Part shown: piece by piece, positions 1 through 9,086 of the stretch
Layout of the letters: every line of letters begins with the position of its first letter
Numbering within the stretch: position 1 is the first letter of the stretch
NCBI RefSeq assembly: GCF_000302535.1
Contig: NC_018708.1
Coordinates: 4,030,001-4,094,000 of the forward strand
Length of the DNA stretch: 64,000 nt
Source: Acidovorax sp. KKS102
Lineage (GTDB): Bacteria; Pseudomonadota; Gammaproteobacteria; Burkholderiales; Burkholderiaceae_C
Reading direction: 5' to 3'
Translations under genes and position numbers: made by a program
The notes under the pieces: generated by a model
What the model was told of the DNA's origin: nothing
Databases searched by the model: none
Seen by the model: the letters and a program-made list of their open reading frames with translations, nothing else

Positions 1-1587
1 AGCGGCAGGCGCAGCGCCTTGACCACCGCCCGCCCCACCACCGGGTTTGCGGCGACGGCGGCGGCGCTTTTTGGGGGCGCTGCCTTCGGTGGCAAACTCC
101 GTGCCCTCTTCCGACACCTCCGCATCCCCTGCAGGGCTCGCAGCACGCTGGGCCGCCACGGGTGCATTGCGAGGCACGCGCTTGACGACTGGCTGCTGCG
201 CCTTCTGGCGGGCCCGCTGTTCTTCCTTGGCCTGGTCCATCAGGTCGTCGCGGCGCTCGTCGTCGGCCGCCTGGAAATCCTGCCACCACTCGGCCAGCGC
301 TTCCTCTACCTCGCCCACATCGGCACGCAGGCGCATGAAGTCGAACCCGGCCCGGAAACGCGGCTGCATGACCATGCCGAACGGCGTGTTGCCCACGCGC
401 TTTTCAAAGCGCGGCTGCATGACCCAGATCTCGCGCATGTCGGCGGCCAGCTTGCCCCGGCCCGACACGTCGCCGATGCGCTTGTCGAACACTTCGTCGA
501 TGGCCTCTTGCAATGCGGGCAACGGGTGCTGGCGCTGGTTCAGGCGCTCCTGCCAACCGTTGCGCACGTCTTCCCACAGCACGCAGGCCAGCAAGAAGCT
601 GGGGGCCACGGGCTTGCCTTCGTTCACGCGGCGGTCGGTGTCCACCAGGGCGGCTTTCACAAACGGTGTGTCAGCGCGCTCCACGGCCACGTCCAGCAGC
701 GGGTAGATGCCCTTGGCCATGCCCAGCTTCTTGAGCTGCTCGATGGTGGCGATGGCGTGGCCGGTTTGCAGCAGCTTGAGCATTTCGTCAAACATGCGGC
801 TTTGGGGCACCTCGGCCAACAGGGCCTGCGACTGCACCAGGGGGGCGGCCGACTTGGCGTCGATGGTGAAGCCCAGCGGGCTGAGCTTGGCGGCAAAACG
901 CACGGCGCGGATGATGCGCACCGGGTCTTCGCGGTAGCGCGTGGCGGGGTCGCCAATCATGCGCAGCGTCTTCTTCTTCGCGTCCTGGATGCCCTTGTGG
1001 TAGTCCACCACGATCTGGCTCACCGGGTCGTAGTACATGGCGTTGACGGTGAAGTCGCGGCGCGTGGCGTCTTCGTCCTGCGGGCCCCAGACGTTGTCGC
1101 GCAGCACGCGGCCGCTGGCGTCCACGGCGTGCTGCATGCCCGCAAGCTGCGCCTTGGAGGTTTTTTCGTTGCCGCTGACCTGGCCTGCGGCGCTGTTGTC
1201 AAGGTAGGCGCGGAAGGTGGAGACCTCAATCACCTCGTGCTCGCGGCCCCGGCCATGCACCACATGCACGATGCGAAAGCGCTTGCCGATGATGAAGGCG
1301 CGGCGGAACAGGCCCTTGACCTGCTCGGGCGTGGCATTGGTGGCCACGTCAAAGTCCTTGGGGCGCAGGCCCAGCAGCAGGTCGCGCACGGCCCCACCCA
1401 CGATGTAGGCCTCGAAGCCCGCGTCCTTGAGCGTCTGCACGACCTCGGCCGCGCGGCGGTCCACCAGTTCGGGGTTGATGCCATGCACGCTGGCAGGCAC
1501 CTCTTCGCGCTTGCCGAAATGGGGCTTGCCGCCCGAAGTACCGGGCGTCGATTTGCCCAGCAGTTTGTCGATGAACTTCTTGATCAT
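1..1587 (-). CDS. pcnB: Poly(A) polymerase I (partial, C-terminal end outside window)
   Basis: Adds 3' poly(A) tails to RNA, which directs transcripts to degradation. The minus-strand frame is open from an ATG at 1587 to the window edge (529 codons, no stop), so the gene is truncated only by the window. The nucleotidyltransferase signature is clear: GGAVRD at residues 64-69, then the metal-binding DFD at 78-80, then RRDFTVNAMYYDP. These are typical of the PcnB / CCA-adding superfamily. The visible C-terminal end is Lys/Arg-rich (PKKRRRRRKP), as in proteobacterial PcnB and consistent with RNA binding. It lies 36 nt downstream of the HAD phosphatase gene and probably shares its transcript with hda. 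No good Shine-Dalgarno sequence precedes the ATG, so the exact start is less certain than the identity. A CCA transferase is less likely given the length and basic tail. Confidence 0.93.
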   Translation of the reverse strand, partial: MIKKFIDKLLGKSTPGTSGGKPHFGKREEVPASVHGINPELVDRRAAEVVQTLKDAGFEAYIVGGAVRDLLLGLRPKDFDVATNATPEQVKGLFRRAFIIGKRFRIVHVVHGRGREHEVIEVSTFRAYLDNSAAGQVSGNEKTSKAQLAGMQHAVDASGRVLRDNVWGPQDEDATRRDFTVNAMYYDPVSQIVVDYHKGIQDAKKKTLRMIGDPATRYREDPVRIIRAVRFAAKLSPLGFTIDAKSAAPLVQSQALLAEVPQSRMFDEMLKLLQTGHAIATIEQLKKLGMAKGIYPLLDVAVERADTPFVKAALVDTDRRVNEGKPVAPSFLLACVLWEDVRNGWQERLNQRQHPLPALQEAIDEVFDKRIGDVSGRGKLAADMREIWVMQPRFEKRVGNTPFGMVMQPRFRAGFDFMRLRADVGEVEEALAEWWQDFQAADDERRDDLMDQAKEEQRARQKAQQPVVKRVPRNAPVAAQRAASPAGDAEVSEEGTEFATEGSAPKKRRRRRRKPGGGAGGGQGAAPAA

Positions 1588-1623
1588 GGGTAGGGAGATA
1601 TCAGGGGGCTGCGCGCGCAGGGG

Positions 1624-2349
1624 TCAGGAGGCCGTCTGGCTGGCGGGCTCGGCGGAGGGTGCCAAGAACAGGTCCAGTATGCGCCAGCCGCGCTCCTGGG
1701 CCAGGGCGCGCAGGCGCGGGTCGGGGTTGGTGGCGACCGGGTGGTTCACCTTCTCCAGCAGGGGCACGTCGTTCATGGAATCGCTGTAGAACGTGCTCTC
1801 CACGTCGGCCCAGCTGAGCTGCCGCTCGGCCAGCCATTGTTCCATGCGGCGCACCTTGCCTTCGCGCATGGTCGGGATGCCGTCGATCTCGCCGGTGTAC
1901 CAGCCGCTGGCATCACGCACCAGTTGCACGGCCAGGAGCTGCGGCACGCCCAGGGCCTGGGCGATGGGCGTGGTCACGAACTCGTTGGTGGCGGTGACGA
2001 TCAGCACCTCGTCACCCGCCGCCTGGTGCTGGCGTATCAGGTCGAGCGCCTGGGGCTTGATGGCGGGGGTGATGACCTCGCGCATGAACTGCTGGTGCGC
2101 CGCTGCTGCGGCCTCGGGCCCGCGCAGGCGCACGGCCTCGGTGGCAAAGCGCACGTAGTCGTGCACGTCGAGCGTGCCAGCCTGGTAGTGGGCATAGAAC
2201 TCGTCGTTGCGGCGCGCGAACTCCACCGGGTCGTTCCAGCCGATGCGGATGGTGAACTCACCCCACTCGTAGTCAGAATCGAGCGGCAGCAGCGTGTGGT
2301 CCAGGTCGAACAGCGCCAAGCGAAGGCGGCTTCTTTGCATTTCAGTCAT
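1624..2349 (-). CDS. HAD-superfamily phosphatase (SerB-like, subclass IB)
   Basis: A 241-residue HAD hydrolase. Motif I is FDLDHTLLPLDSD with catalytic Asp15 and Asp17; motif II is the Thr in VTATNEF; motif IV is YSDSMNDVPLL. An all-alpha cap of roughly 90 residues lies between motifs I and II. These features fit the IB group that contains phosphoserine phosphatase-like and phosphatidylglycerophosphatase-like enzymes. The physiological substrate cannot be read from sequence, so SerB itself is not claimed. The gene sits between hda and pcnB on the same strand, an arrangement familiar in Comamonadaceae. A second Met at codon 4 (position 2340) is an alternative start. Confidence 0.88.
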   Translation of the reverse strand: MTEMQRSRLRLALFDLDHTLLPLDSDYEWGEFTIRIGWNDPVEFARRNDEFYAHYQAGTLDVHDYVRFATEAVRLRGPEAAAAAHQQFMREVITPAIKPQALDLIRQHQAAGDEVLIVTATNEFVTTPIAQALGVPQLLAVQLVRDASGWYTGEIDGIPTMREGKVRRMEQWLAERQLSWADVESTFYSDSMNDVPLLEKVNHPVATNPDPRLRALAQERGWRILDLFLAPSAEPASQTAS

Positions 2350-2439
2350 TCAATAAGTTGCGCTGCGCGAGCGGTTGCAAAAACTGTCGCTACCCAAAGC
2401 CAGCGGCCGCCGCGCAAGGGCAGCCAAGCCGCGCATGCG

Positions 2440-2525
2440 GCGCTGCGCTGGCGGCGGCCCCCTTCCCGCAGTGCGCAGCACAGCGAGAGAAGGGGGAAGC
2501 GGCGCAGCCGCTCAGGGGGTTGTCC
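2440..2525. repeat. GC-rich structured intergenic element between hda and the HAD gene
   Basis: The 184-bp gap between hda and the HAD gene contains two potential stems. CCCCCTTC at 2458-2465 can pair with GAAGGGGG at 2489-2496. A second hairpin, AGCGGC-GCA-GCCGCT, lies at about 2498-2512. Similar 'GAAGGGGG...AGCGGCGCAGCCGCT...AGGGGG' blocks are, from memory, frequent between Comamonadaceae genes, so this may be a member of a dispersed family. No second copy was seen in this window. No T-tract follows, so it is not a classical intrinsic terminator. Confidence 0.45.
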
Positions 2526-2533
2526 CTCATTTT

Positions 2534-3232
2534 TCATTCCGATTCGAGCATCGTCTTGAGCAGCGGAATCGTGATGGCGCGCTGGGTGCGCAGGGCAAAC
2601 GCGTCGAGCTGGTCCAGCAACTGCATCAGGCTGCCCAGGTCGCGCGAAAAGCGGTTGAGCATGTAGTCCATGACTTCGTCGCCCAGGAACACGCCGCGCG
2701 CGTCGGCCTCCTGGCGCAGCACGGCGCGGCGCTCGGCCTCGCCCAGCAGTTGCAGCTGGAACACATGGCCCCAGCCCAGACGGCTGCGCAGGTCGTCGCG
2801 CAGCGGCAGGTCGGCGGGGGGCAGGTCGCCCGCCGCCAGCACCCAGCGCTGGCTGCCGCTGGCGGGACTGATGGCGTTGACGAACCAGTTGAAGGCCGTG
2901 GCCTGCTGGGCGGTGTCGTACAGATGCACGTCGTCCATGACAACGGCGGCCCAGCGCTCGTCAAAGTCTGGCGGCTCGCCCACCGTGGGGTCCAGCCAGC
3001 CCACGCTGGAGCCCTGCTCTCGCAGGGCCTGGCGCACGGCCTGCAGCAAATGGGTCTTGCCGCTGCCCGGCTCGCCCCACAGGTAGGTGGGCACCGGCGA
3101 CCGCGTGGTTTCGCTGCTGCCCGCCCCGGCGGCCAGGCGCAGGTGCTGCAGCGCGGCCTCGTTGGGCCCGGCAAAAAACCGCTCCAGGGTCGGCCCGGTG
3201 GCCAGGCCGATGTCCAGCGCCAGTTGCTTCAT
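2534..3232 (-). CDS. hda: DnaA regulatory inactivator Hda
   Basis: Hda works with the DNA-loaded sliding clamp to stimulate ATP hydrolysis by DnaA and so prevents over-initiation. The protein is an AAA+ domain resembling DnaA domain III: Walker A GEPGSGKT at residues 53-60, Walker B as VVMDDVHLY, and a sensor region followed by a small lid. The N-terminus MKQLALDIG carries a QL-x-L-type clamp-binding motif. The ATG at 3232 (MKQ) was chosen because this places the clamp motif at the very N-terminus, as in the family; in-frame ATGs also exist at 3238 and 3253. It is about 232 residues, normal for Hda. The upstream genes purM and AI-2E permease, on the other strand, are its usual neighbours, though here an MFS gene separates them. 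Confidence 0.92.
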   Translation of the reverse strand: MKQLALDIGLATGPTLERFFAGPNEAALQHLRLAAGAGSSETTRSPVPTYLWGEPGSGKTHLLQAVRQALREQGSSVGWLDPTVGEPPDFDERWAAVVMDDVHLYDTAQQATAFNWFVNAISPASGSQRWVLAAGDLPPADLPLRDDLRSRLGWGHVFQLQLLGEAERRAVLRQEADARGVFLGDEVMDYMLNRFSRDLGSLMQLLDQLDAFALRTQRAITIPLLKTMLESE

Positions 3233-3500
3233 CGTCATGCGCGGCACCCGCACAGCGCAGGCTGAACCGTGGCAGAAGGTGCGGAAGCGGCGGTCAGGAA
3301 GAGGGTCAGCAGCGGCATCACAAGTGGGTGGGAAGGCACCGGGCCGTCGATGACTCCGGCCAGGCGCGGCGACAAAGTGGCGTACGGCGCGTGGTCACCG
3401 ACCGGCTCCCTGGCAGGGGCTGGGCGACAATGGCCGCGATTTTAGTCTGCTGCCAGCCCCCTGAGCCGCCGCTCGGCCCCACCCTCGCCTGCCTTGCACC

Positions 3501-4718
3501 ATGACACCTCCCGCATCCCCCGCAAAGCGCCTGCCCGCGAGCATCTGGGCACTGGGCTTTGTCAGTCTGCTGATGGACGTGTCTTCCGAGATGATCCACA
3601 GCCTGCTGCCCGTGTTCCTGGTCGCCTCGCTGGGGGTCAGCATGCTGGCTGTGGGCCTCATCGAGGGCGCGGCCGAGGCCACGGCGCTAGTGCTCAAGGT
3701 GTTCTCGGGCGTACTGAGCGACTGGTGGGGGCGGCGCAAGCCGCTGGCGGTGCTGGGCTACGGACTCGGGGCGCTGTCCAAGCCGCTGTTTGCCATCGCG
3801 CCCACCGTGGGCTGGGTGGTCACCGCGCGCCTCATCGACCGCGTGGGCAAGGGCATCCGCGGCGCGCCGCGCGATGCACTGGTGGCCGACCTGGCGCCGC
3901 CCGGCATGCGGGGCGCGGCGTTCGGGCTGCGGCAGTCGCTGGACACCGCGGGCGCCTTTTTGGGCCCGCTGCTGGCCATGGGGCTGATGCTGCTGTGGGC
4001 CAATGACTTCCGCGCCGTGTTCTGGGTGGCGGTGATTCCGGCGGCCCTGTGTGTGGCCCTGCTGCTGGTGGGCGTGCAAGAGCCCGAGCGCGCCGCCAGC
4101 GCCATGCGCACCAACCCCATCCGCCGCGAGAACCTGCGCCGCCTGGGTGGCGCCTACTGGTGGGTGGTGGCGCTGGGCGCCGTGTTCACGCTGGCCCGCT
4201 TCAGCGAGGCGTTTCTGGTGCTGCGCGTACAGCAGGGCGGCCTGCCCCTGGCCTGGACGCCCCTGGTGCTGGTGCTGATGAACGTGGTGTTTGCGCTGGG
4301 CGCCTACCCCCTGGGCAAGCTGGCAGACAGCACCCGCCACACCACGCTGCTGGCCTGGGGGCTGGTGGTGCTGATCGCGGCCGATGCGCTGCTGGCCTTC
4401 AGCGACCGGGGCGCCGCCGCCTGGCTGGGCATTGCGCTGTGGGGCCTGCACATGGCCATGACACAGGGGCTGCTGGCCACCATGGTGGCCGACACCGCAC
4501 CGGCCGACCTGCGGGGCACGGCGTTTGGCATGTTCAACCTGGTCAGCGGCGTGGCGCTGTTGGTGGCCAGCGGCCTGGCGGGCCTGCTGTGGGACCGGCT
4601 GGGCGCCAGCGCCACGTTTGGCGCCGGAATGCTGTTTGCCACGCTGGCGCTGGTCGGTGTGCTGGTGCAATCTGCCCGGCACGGCCGCACGCCAAAGCCC
4701 CCTGCCACACAGGGCTGA
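3501..4718 (+). CDS. MFS transporter, 12-TM
   Basis: A 405-residue major facilitator superfamily protein with about twelve hydrophobic segments. The N-terminal half has [17 protein letters not shown] in TM1 and a loop motif A-like [18 protein letters not shown] basic [15 protein letters not shown] segment follows in the next cytoplasmic loop. The DVSSE...LLP signature marks a subgroup often annotated only as MFS transporter; the substrate is unknown. The gene lies between divergent hda and purM, inside what is otherwise a conserved hda-purM arrangement, so it may be a lineage-specific addition. The stop is 77 bp before purM, so the two could be co-transcribed, although a candidate -10 lies between them. 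Confidence 0.85.
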   Translation: MTPPASPAKRLPASIWALGFVSLLMDVSSEMIHSLLPVFLVASLGVSMLAVGLIEGAAEATALVLKVFSGVLSDWWGRRKPLAVLGYGLGALSKPLFAIAPTVGWVVTARLIDRVGKGIRGAPRDALVADLAPPGMRGAAFGLRQSLDTAGAFLGPLLAMGLMLLWANDFRAVFWVAVIPAALCVALLLVGVQEPERAASAMRTNPIRRENLRRLGGAYWWVVALGAVFTLARFSEAFLVLRVQQGGLPLAWTPLVLVLMNVVFALGAYPLGKLADSTRHTTLLAWGLVVLIAADALLAFSDRGAAAWLGIALWGLHMAMTQGLLATMVADTAPADLRGTAFGMFNLVSGVALLVASGLAGLLWDRLGASATFGAGMLFATLALVGVLVQSARHGRTPKPPATQG

Positions 4719-4742
4719 GTGAGAGCGCCGAGGCGTGCCCCT

Positions 4743-4748
4743 TAAAAT
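4743..4748 (+). promoter_or_regulatory. Candidate -10 box upstream of purM
   Basis: TAAAAT at 4743-4748, about 48 nt before the purM ATG. No strong -35 hexamer is visible at 16-18 bp spacing, so this is only a plausible promoter position. It is an inference from motif and location. Confidence 0.3.
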
Positions 4749-4795
4749 CCCTAGATTCCAGCCCGCCCGGCGGGCCTACCAGCACCACACCATCC

Positions 4796-5845
4796 ATGAG
4801 CTCTTCTGCCCCCTCCACCCCCATCTCCTACAAAGACGCCGGCGTTGACATCGACGCGGGCGACGCCCTGGTCGAGCGCATCAGGCCGCTGGCCAAGAAG
4901 ACCATGCGCGAAGGCGTGCTGGCGGGCATCGGCGGCTTTGGCGCACTGTTTGAAGTGCCCAAGCGCTACAAGGAGCCCGTGCTGGTCTCCGGCACCGATG
5001 GCGTGGGCACCAAGCTCAAGCTGGCGTTTGAATGGAACATGCACGACACCGTGGGCATCGACCTGGTGGCCATGAGCGTGAACGATGTGCTGGTGCAGGG
5101 CGCCGAGCCACTGTTCTTCCTGGACTACTTTGCCTGCGGCAAGCTGGACGTGGACACGGCCGCCGCCGTGGTCGGCGGCATTGCCAAGGGCTGCGAACTC
5201 TCCGGTTGCGCGCTGATCGGCGGCGAAACCGCTGAAATGCCCGGCATGTACCCTGCGGGCGAGTACGACCTGGCCGGCTTTGCCGTAGGCGCGGTCGAAA
5301 AGTCCAAGATCCTGACCGGCAAGGACGTGAAGCCCGGCGACGTGGTGCTGGGCTTGGCCTCGGCCGGTGTGCACTCCAATGGTTTTTCGCTGGTGCGCAA
5401 GTGCATTGACCGTGCCGAAGCCGCTGGCACCGTGCCCGCCACGTTGGACGGCAAGCCTTTCAAGCAGGCCATCATGGAGCCCACCCGCCTGTACGTGAAG
5501 AACGTGCTGGCCGCGCTGGCCGCTCACCCCATCAAGGCCCTGGCCCACATCACCGGCGGTGGTTTGCTGGAGAACATCCCCCGCGTGCTGCCCGACGGCA
5601 CTGCCGCGCACCTGAAGAAGGGCAGCTGGCCCCAGACCGAGCTGTTCGCCTGGCTGCAGAAGACGGCGGGCATCGACGACATCGAGATGAACCGCACCTT
5701 CAACAACGGCATCGGCATGGTGGTGGTGGTGGATGCGGCCAACGCCGAAGCCACGGCCGCCACGCTGCGTGCGGCCGGCGAGCAGGTCTACGCGATCGGC
5801 ACGATTGCAGCACGTGGCGAAGGCGCCGCCGTGGTGGTGGCCTGA
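4796..5845 (+). CDS. purM: Phosphoribosylformylglycinamidine cyclo-ligase (AIR synthetase)
   Basis: Catalyses the ATP-dependent ring closure of FGAM to aminoimidazole ribonucleotide in de novo purine synthesis (cytoplasm). The 349-residue protein has the AIRS-family N-terminal sequence [19 protein letters not shown], the Gly-rich [14 protein letters not shown] substrate loop, and [12 protein letters not shown] and HSNGFSLVR, all hallmark PurM segments. The reading frame is open far upstream, but the ATG at 4796 matches the family N-terminus; the upstream part overlaps the MFS gene in another frame and is not coding. Thirty-six bp downstream comes the AI-2E family permease, a conserved neighbour in beta-proteobacteria. 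Confidence 0.97.
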   Translation: MSSSAPSTPISYKDAGVDIDAGDALVERIRPLAKKTMREGVLAGIGGFGALFEVPKRYKEPVLVSGTDGVGTKLKLAFEWNMHDTVGIDLVAMSVNDVLVQGAEPLFFLDYFACGKLDVDTAAAVVGGIAKGCELSGCALIGGETAEMPGMYPAGEYDLAGFAVGAVEKSKILTGKDVKPGDVVLGLASAGVHSNGFSLVRKCIDRAEAAGTVPATLDGKPFKQAIMEPTRLYVKNVLAALAAHPIKALAHITGGGLLENIPRVLPDGTAAHLKKGSWPQTELFAWLQKTAGIDDIEMNRTFNNGIGMVVVVDAANAEATAATLRAAGEQVYAIGTIAARGEGAAVVVA

Positions 5846-5881
5846 CACACACCCAGCCTGGAACACTGCCCCTCACCGCGC

Positions 5882-6988
5882 ATGGCGCAGCGCCCCGCTC
5901 CAGCCCCCGCCCCCTCAGCGCAGACTGAGCCCACGCCCACCACCCTGCCGCCGCGCGCCCTGAACCAGGGCATCGTGGTGGCCAGCTACCTGCTGGTGGC
6001 CGCTGTGCTGCTGCTGGTGATGTGGCGTGGCCTGCTGCCCGGGCTGCTGTGCGTGTGCCTGGGCTTTTTGCTCACCCGTGCGCTCACGGGCTGGTTTGCC
6101 GCAGGGCTGGGCCGCATTCAGCGCCAGACCACACCGTCCGCCACCCACCTGCGCGTGGCGCAGGTCACCGCTGCAGGCCTGGTAATGCTGCTACCGCTGG
6201 CCCTGCTGGCGCTGGGCCTGACCCATTCGCGCGGCTACCTGGTCAGTGCACCGCAGCAGTACCAGGAACTGCTCACCTACATGGCCCGCACGGTGCTGGA
6301 GCTGCGCCTGAAGCTCCCCGCCGACATGGCCGCCCACCTGCCCGAGGGTGTGGCCGACATCCAGCGCATCATTGCCAGCTATCTGGGCGCCAAGGCCGGT
6401 GCGCTGGCCATGGCGGGGCGGGCCTGGCTCGCCGGGGTGCTGTTTGCCTATGTGGGCCTGCTCATCGGCGCGCTCGCCGCCGTGCGCCCGCCGGTGCTGG
6501 CGCGCGGCCCGCTGGCCCAGCAGCTCAAGCTGCGCATCACGCTGTTTGGCGAGGCGTTCCGCCAGATCGTGGCGGCGCAGTTCTGGATCGCGGCGTTCAA
6601 CACCCTGCTCACCGCCCTGTTCCTGCTGTTTGTGCTGCCCATCTGGGGGCTGCAACTGCCCTACACGCCGGTGCTGATCACCTTCACCTTCGTGGCCGGG
6701 CTGGTGCCCATCGTGGGCAATCTGGTGTGCAACGTGGTGATCACCATCGTGGGGCTGTCGGTGTCACCGCTCGCAGCCGCCGCCTGCCTGGGTTTTTTGA
6801 TCCTGATCCACAAGGCCGAATACGTGATCAACGCCAAGGTGGTGGGCCGCCGCACCCAGATGGGCGTGTGGGAGCTTCTGAGTGTGATGTTCGTGGCCGA
6901 GGCCGTGTTTGGCCCTGCGGGGCTGGTGGCGGCGCCGCTGTTCTACGCCTACCTCAAGAAGGAACTGGTGGCCGCACGGCTGGTGTGA
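5882..6988 (+). CDS. AI-2E family transporter / PerM-like permease
   Basis: A 368-residue integral membrane protein of the AI-2E transporter (PerM/TqsA) family. After a Pro/Ala-rich N-terminal tail of about 30 residues there are paired hydrophobic helices (VVASYLLVAAVLLLVMWRG and the following segment), a large soluble loop, and a C-terminal helix cluster with the family-typical PYTPVLITFTFVAGLVPIVGN and the ending EAVFGPAGLVAAPLFYAYLK. The name is historical; substrates are unproven for most members, including this one. It follows purM closely on the same strand. The N-terminal extension before the first helix leaves the start somewhat open. Confidence 0.87.
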   Translation: MAQRPAPAPAPSAQTEPTPTTLPPRALNQGIVVASYLLVAAVLLLVMWRGLLPGLLCVCLGFLLTRALTGWFAAGLGRIQRQTTPSATHLRVAQVTAAGLVMLLPLALLALGLTHSRGYLVSAPQQYQELLTYMARTVLELRLKLPADMAAHLPEGVADIQRIIASYLGAKAGALAMAGRAWLAGVLFAYVGLLIGALAAVRPPVLARGPLAQQLKLRITLFGEAFRQIVAAQFWIAAFNTLLTALFLLFVLPIWGLQLPYTPVLITFTFVAGLVPIVGNLVCNVVITIVGLSVSPLAAAACLGFLILIHKAEYVINAKVVGRRTQMGVWELLSVMFVAEAVFGPAGLVAAPLFYAYLKKELVAARLV

Positions 6989-7037
6989 CCCCGGGGTTGC
7001 TCACCGTGCCCAGGAGGCAGCCCTAGGCTGTATCAGT

Positions 7038-7083
7038 CATTTTTTGATAGCAGCTAGCGCAATACGCACTAGCGCTTGCGGCC
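7038..7083 (+). repeat. Intergenic palindromic repeat, copy A
   Basis: Contains TTTTTTGATAGC, AGCGC and CACTAGCGC then GGCC, matching the consensus seen in six other intergenic places here (T-rich, GATAGCT, GCGC, about 10 nt, TAGCGCT, GGCC). It lies between the convergent AI-2E permease and PHB-depolymerase genes. Forward orientation relative to the consensus. Confidence 0.7.
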
Positions 7084-7093
7084 ATTTTCTTGC

Positions 7094-8203
7094 TTATTTT
7101 CCGAATTGCCGGGCCACAAAGGCCCAGATGAGCGCTGACGCATCCGGCCCGGCCGGGTCGCTGTAGGGCCGCTGGGCAGCGCCGCCACTCCAGGCATGCG
7201 CCAGCCCGACCACCTCGCGCAGCGCCACCACGGTGCGGCCCCGGGCCTTGAACTCGGTCACCCGCATGGGGTAGCGCTGGCCCCGCTGCAAGGTACGCAC
7301 AGCCCCCGCCCGCGCGCCCAATGCACCAGCCCACAGCTGCGCGGTGACTGCCGCGTTGCGCACCGACACCACGCCATCGGCATCGCCGTGCACGATCAGC
7401 AGCGGAGGCAAGACCGCAGGGGCGCCGACGGGTAGCACCGGGGAGGCTGCAGCGGTAGACGCAAGAAGGTCGGGCAAATGGGCTTCGCGGCGGCCATGCA
7501 TGGCCACCAGGGCGGTGGCGGCCGATTCGGCCGTGCCGGGCGCCACGCCCGAATGCATGGCCACGGCGCAGAACCGGTGGGGGAACAGCGCCGCCATCAG
7601 CACCGCCATGCTGGCGCCGGCCGACAGCCCGGCCACCGCCACCCGCGCCAGGTCCACCGGCAGGCGGCGCGCCACCTTGTCCACTGCAGCCAGCAGCGTG
7701 GCGGCTTCGGCCTCGGCACGGCCGTTGCGGCGTTCAAACCAGTTCCAGCAACCCTGGGCGTTGGCCACGCGCTCTTGCTCGGGGTACAGCACCACAAATC
7801 GATGTCGCGCCGCCAGCCGGTTCATGCGAGAGACGGCGGCAATGTCCCGCGCCGTTTGGCCGCAGCCGTGCAGCATGACCAGCAGCGGCAGCTTTTCGTC
7901 CGGGCGCACGGCCAGCCCGGTGGGCACGTAGGCATGGAACCGCCGCGCCCCTGCCGGGCCCGGGGCCACGCCAGAGATCCACTCGCCCCGCAGCGGCACC
8001 GGCTTGGTGGCCGCGCGCGGCGTACGGGCGATAGGCGGCACTGGGGCCACCGTACTTTTGCGCGGTGCAGCGCGCAGCTTTGACACCGCTTTGACCCGCA
8101 CGGGCTTGCTGGCCGCCCCTGCCGCACGTGCAAAGGCCTTGAGATTGCGCTGGTAGGCCCGTGCCAGGGACGACAGGGAAAACAGGCGGGAGCGGCGGGG
8201 CAT
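7094..8203 (-). CDS. PHB depolymerase family esterase
   Basis: A 369-residue alpha/beta hydrolase of the short-chain polyhydroxyalkanoate depolymerase / feruloyl esterase-like family (extracellular catalytic domain type). Visible: oxyanion-hole LHGCGQTARD at 111-120, lipase box GLSAG with nucleophile Ser194, an Asp in HGDADGVV, and the catalytic His in GLAHAWSGG. The first 70 residues are Arg/Ala/Pro-rich with no clear signal peptide, so localisation is uncertain and the protein may act inside the cell on mobilised polymer or other esters. It is monocistronic, convergent with the AI-2E permease. The true polymer substrate is not established by sequence. Confidence 0.87.
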   Translation of the reverse strand: MPRRSRLFSLSSLARAYQRNLKAFARAAGAASKPVRVKAVSKLRAAPRKSTVAPVPPIARTPRAATKPVPLRGEWISGVAPGPAGARRFHAYVPTGLAVRPDEKLPLLVMLHGCGQTARDIAAVSRMNRLAARHRFVVLYPEQERVANAQGCWNWFERRNGRAEAEAATLLAAVDKVARRLPVDLARVAVAGLSAGASMAVLMAALFPHRFCAVAMHSGVAPGTAESAATALVAMHGRREAHLPDLLASTAAASPVLPVGAPAVLPPLLIVHGDADGVVSVRNAAVTAQLWAGALGARAGAVRTLQRGQRYPMRVTEFKARGRTVVALREVVGLAHAWSGGAAQRPYSDPAGPDASALIWAFVARQFGK

Positions 8204-8525
8204 AGGCAGGAGGGCGTGCGGGCGATGTTCAAAACACAGGGAAAACCCTAGGCACCTTAACAGCTTCTTGCCATCCCTGGCGAATTGCTACGTTTTTTAT
8301 AGCTATCAGGGCATGATTCACTAGCGCTTGAGGCTGCTTTTTCTTCAAACCACCCTCCAGCGGCAACCCAGGCCACCCCACCCGGCAAGCGGCGACAGCC
8401 AGGCCACTTCGCCAGCAAAATGCTGATGGCTGAAATTGATCGAATCCTGTCCTCGGCGGTTCGGACGTCGGCTCGCTGCGCACGGAAGATAAGCGCATCC
8501 CAACCACTGCCTCTGCGAGCCTTCC
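8204..8525. other. Intergenic region between divergent esterase and cysteine hydrolase genes
   Basis: About 320 bp without a convincing gene. It holds one copy of the intergenic repeat (8291-8345) and presumably the promoters of both flanking genes. No strong sigma-70 pair or operator palindrome was found. Confidence 0.5.
8291..8345 (+). repeat. Intergenic palindromic repeat, copy B
   Basis: CGTTTTTTATAGCTATC, then GGGCATGATTCACTAGCGCT and GAGGCTG: the same order of elements as copy A, forward orientation. It lies in the upstream region of the esterase gene rather than at a gene 3' end. Confidence 0.75.
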
Positions 8526-9086
8526 ATGAAAACCTGTCTGATAGTGATTGATGTCCAGGAATCCTTCCGCCACCGCCCCTTCTTCACCGAACGCGACCTG
8601 CCCGCCTACCTGCAGGCGCAGAACGCGCTGATCGCCGGTTGCGTCGCCCAGGGCATCCCGGTGCTGCGCGTGTTCCACAGCGACGGCCCCGAAGTGGCCG
8701 AGAACCCGTTCTCGCAGGCCTCCGGCCAGGTGCGTGCGCTCGATGGCCTGGCGCCTTTCGAGGCGGCGGCCACCTTCACCAAGTCGCGCCACAGCGCGCT
8801 GGTGGGTACGGGGCTGGATGTGTGGCTCACGCGCCATGGCATTCAGCGCCTGATCATCAGCGGCATCCGCACCGAACAGTGCTGCGAAACCACCACGCGC
8901 CACGCGTCCGACCTGGGCTGGGACGTGGACTACGTGACCGACGCCACCCTGACCTGGGACATGGTCCAGCCCGACGGCCAGGTGCTGGCAGCCGCCGACA
9001 TCAAGATCCGCACCGCCACCGTGCTGCAGGGCCGCTTTGCCACGCTGTGCACCGTGCAGCAGGCGCTGGACCGGGCGGCCGCATGA
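8526..9086 (+). CDS. Isochorismatase-family cysteine hydrolase
   Basis: A 186-residue alpha/beta/alpha hydrolase of the isochorismatase / nicotinamidase superfamily. The likely catalytic triad is Asp9 (LIVIDVQESF), Lys86 (TFTKSRHSA) and Cys119 (IRTEQCCETT). A catalytic Cys argues for an amidase-type reaction rather than true isochorismatase, which uses Asp at this site. The substrate is unknown. Its stop overlaps the ATG of the next gene (ATGA), so it is translationally coupled to a DJ-1/PfpI protein, and a GlxA-type regulator follows 27 bp later. The three are likely one unit. Confidence 0.88.
   Translation: MKTCLIVIDVQESFRHRPFFTERDLPAYLQAQNALIAGCVAQGIPVLRVFHSDGPEVAENPFSQASGQVRALDGLAPFEAAATFTKSRHSALVGTGLDVWLTRHGIQRLIISGIRTEQCCETTTRHASDLGWDVDYVTDATLTWDMVQPDGQVLAAADIKIRTATVLQGRFATLCTVQQALDRAAA

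Noticed and set aside
19-1593. Long plus-strand frame over pcnB (about 520 codons)
   Set aside because: It is antisense to a gene with clear PcnB motifs; high-GC codon bias creates such frames. Its translation is His/Gln/Val-rich and has no family resemblance.
4049-4795. N-terminal extension of purM over the MFS gene
   Set aside because: The frame is open, but its translation is Gly/Arg/Pro/His-rich and out of frame with the real MFS gene; PurM begins at 4796.
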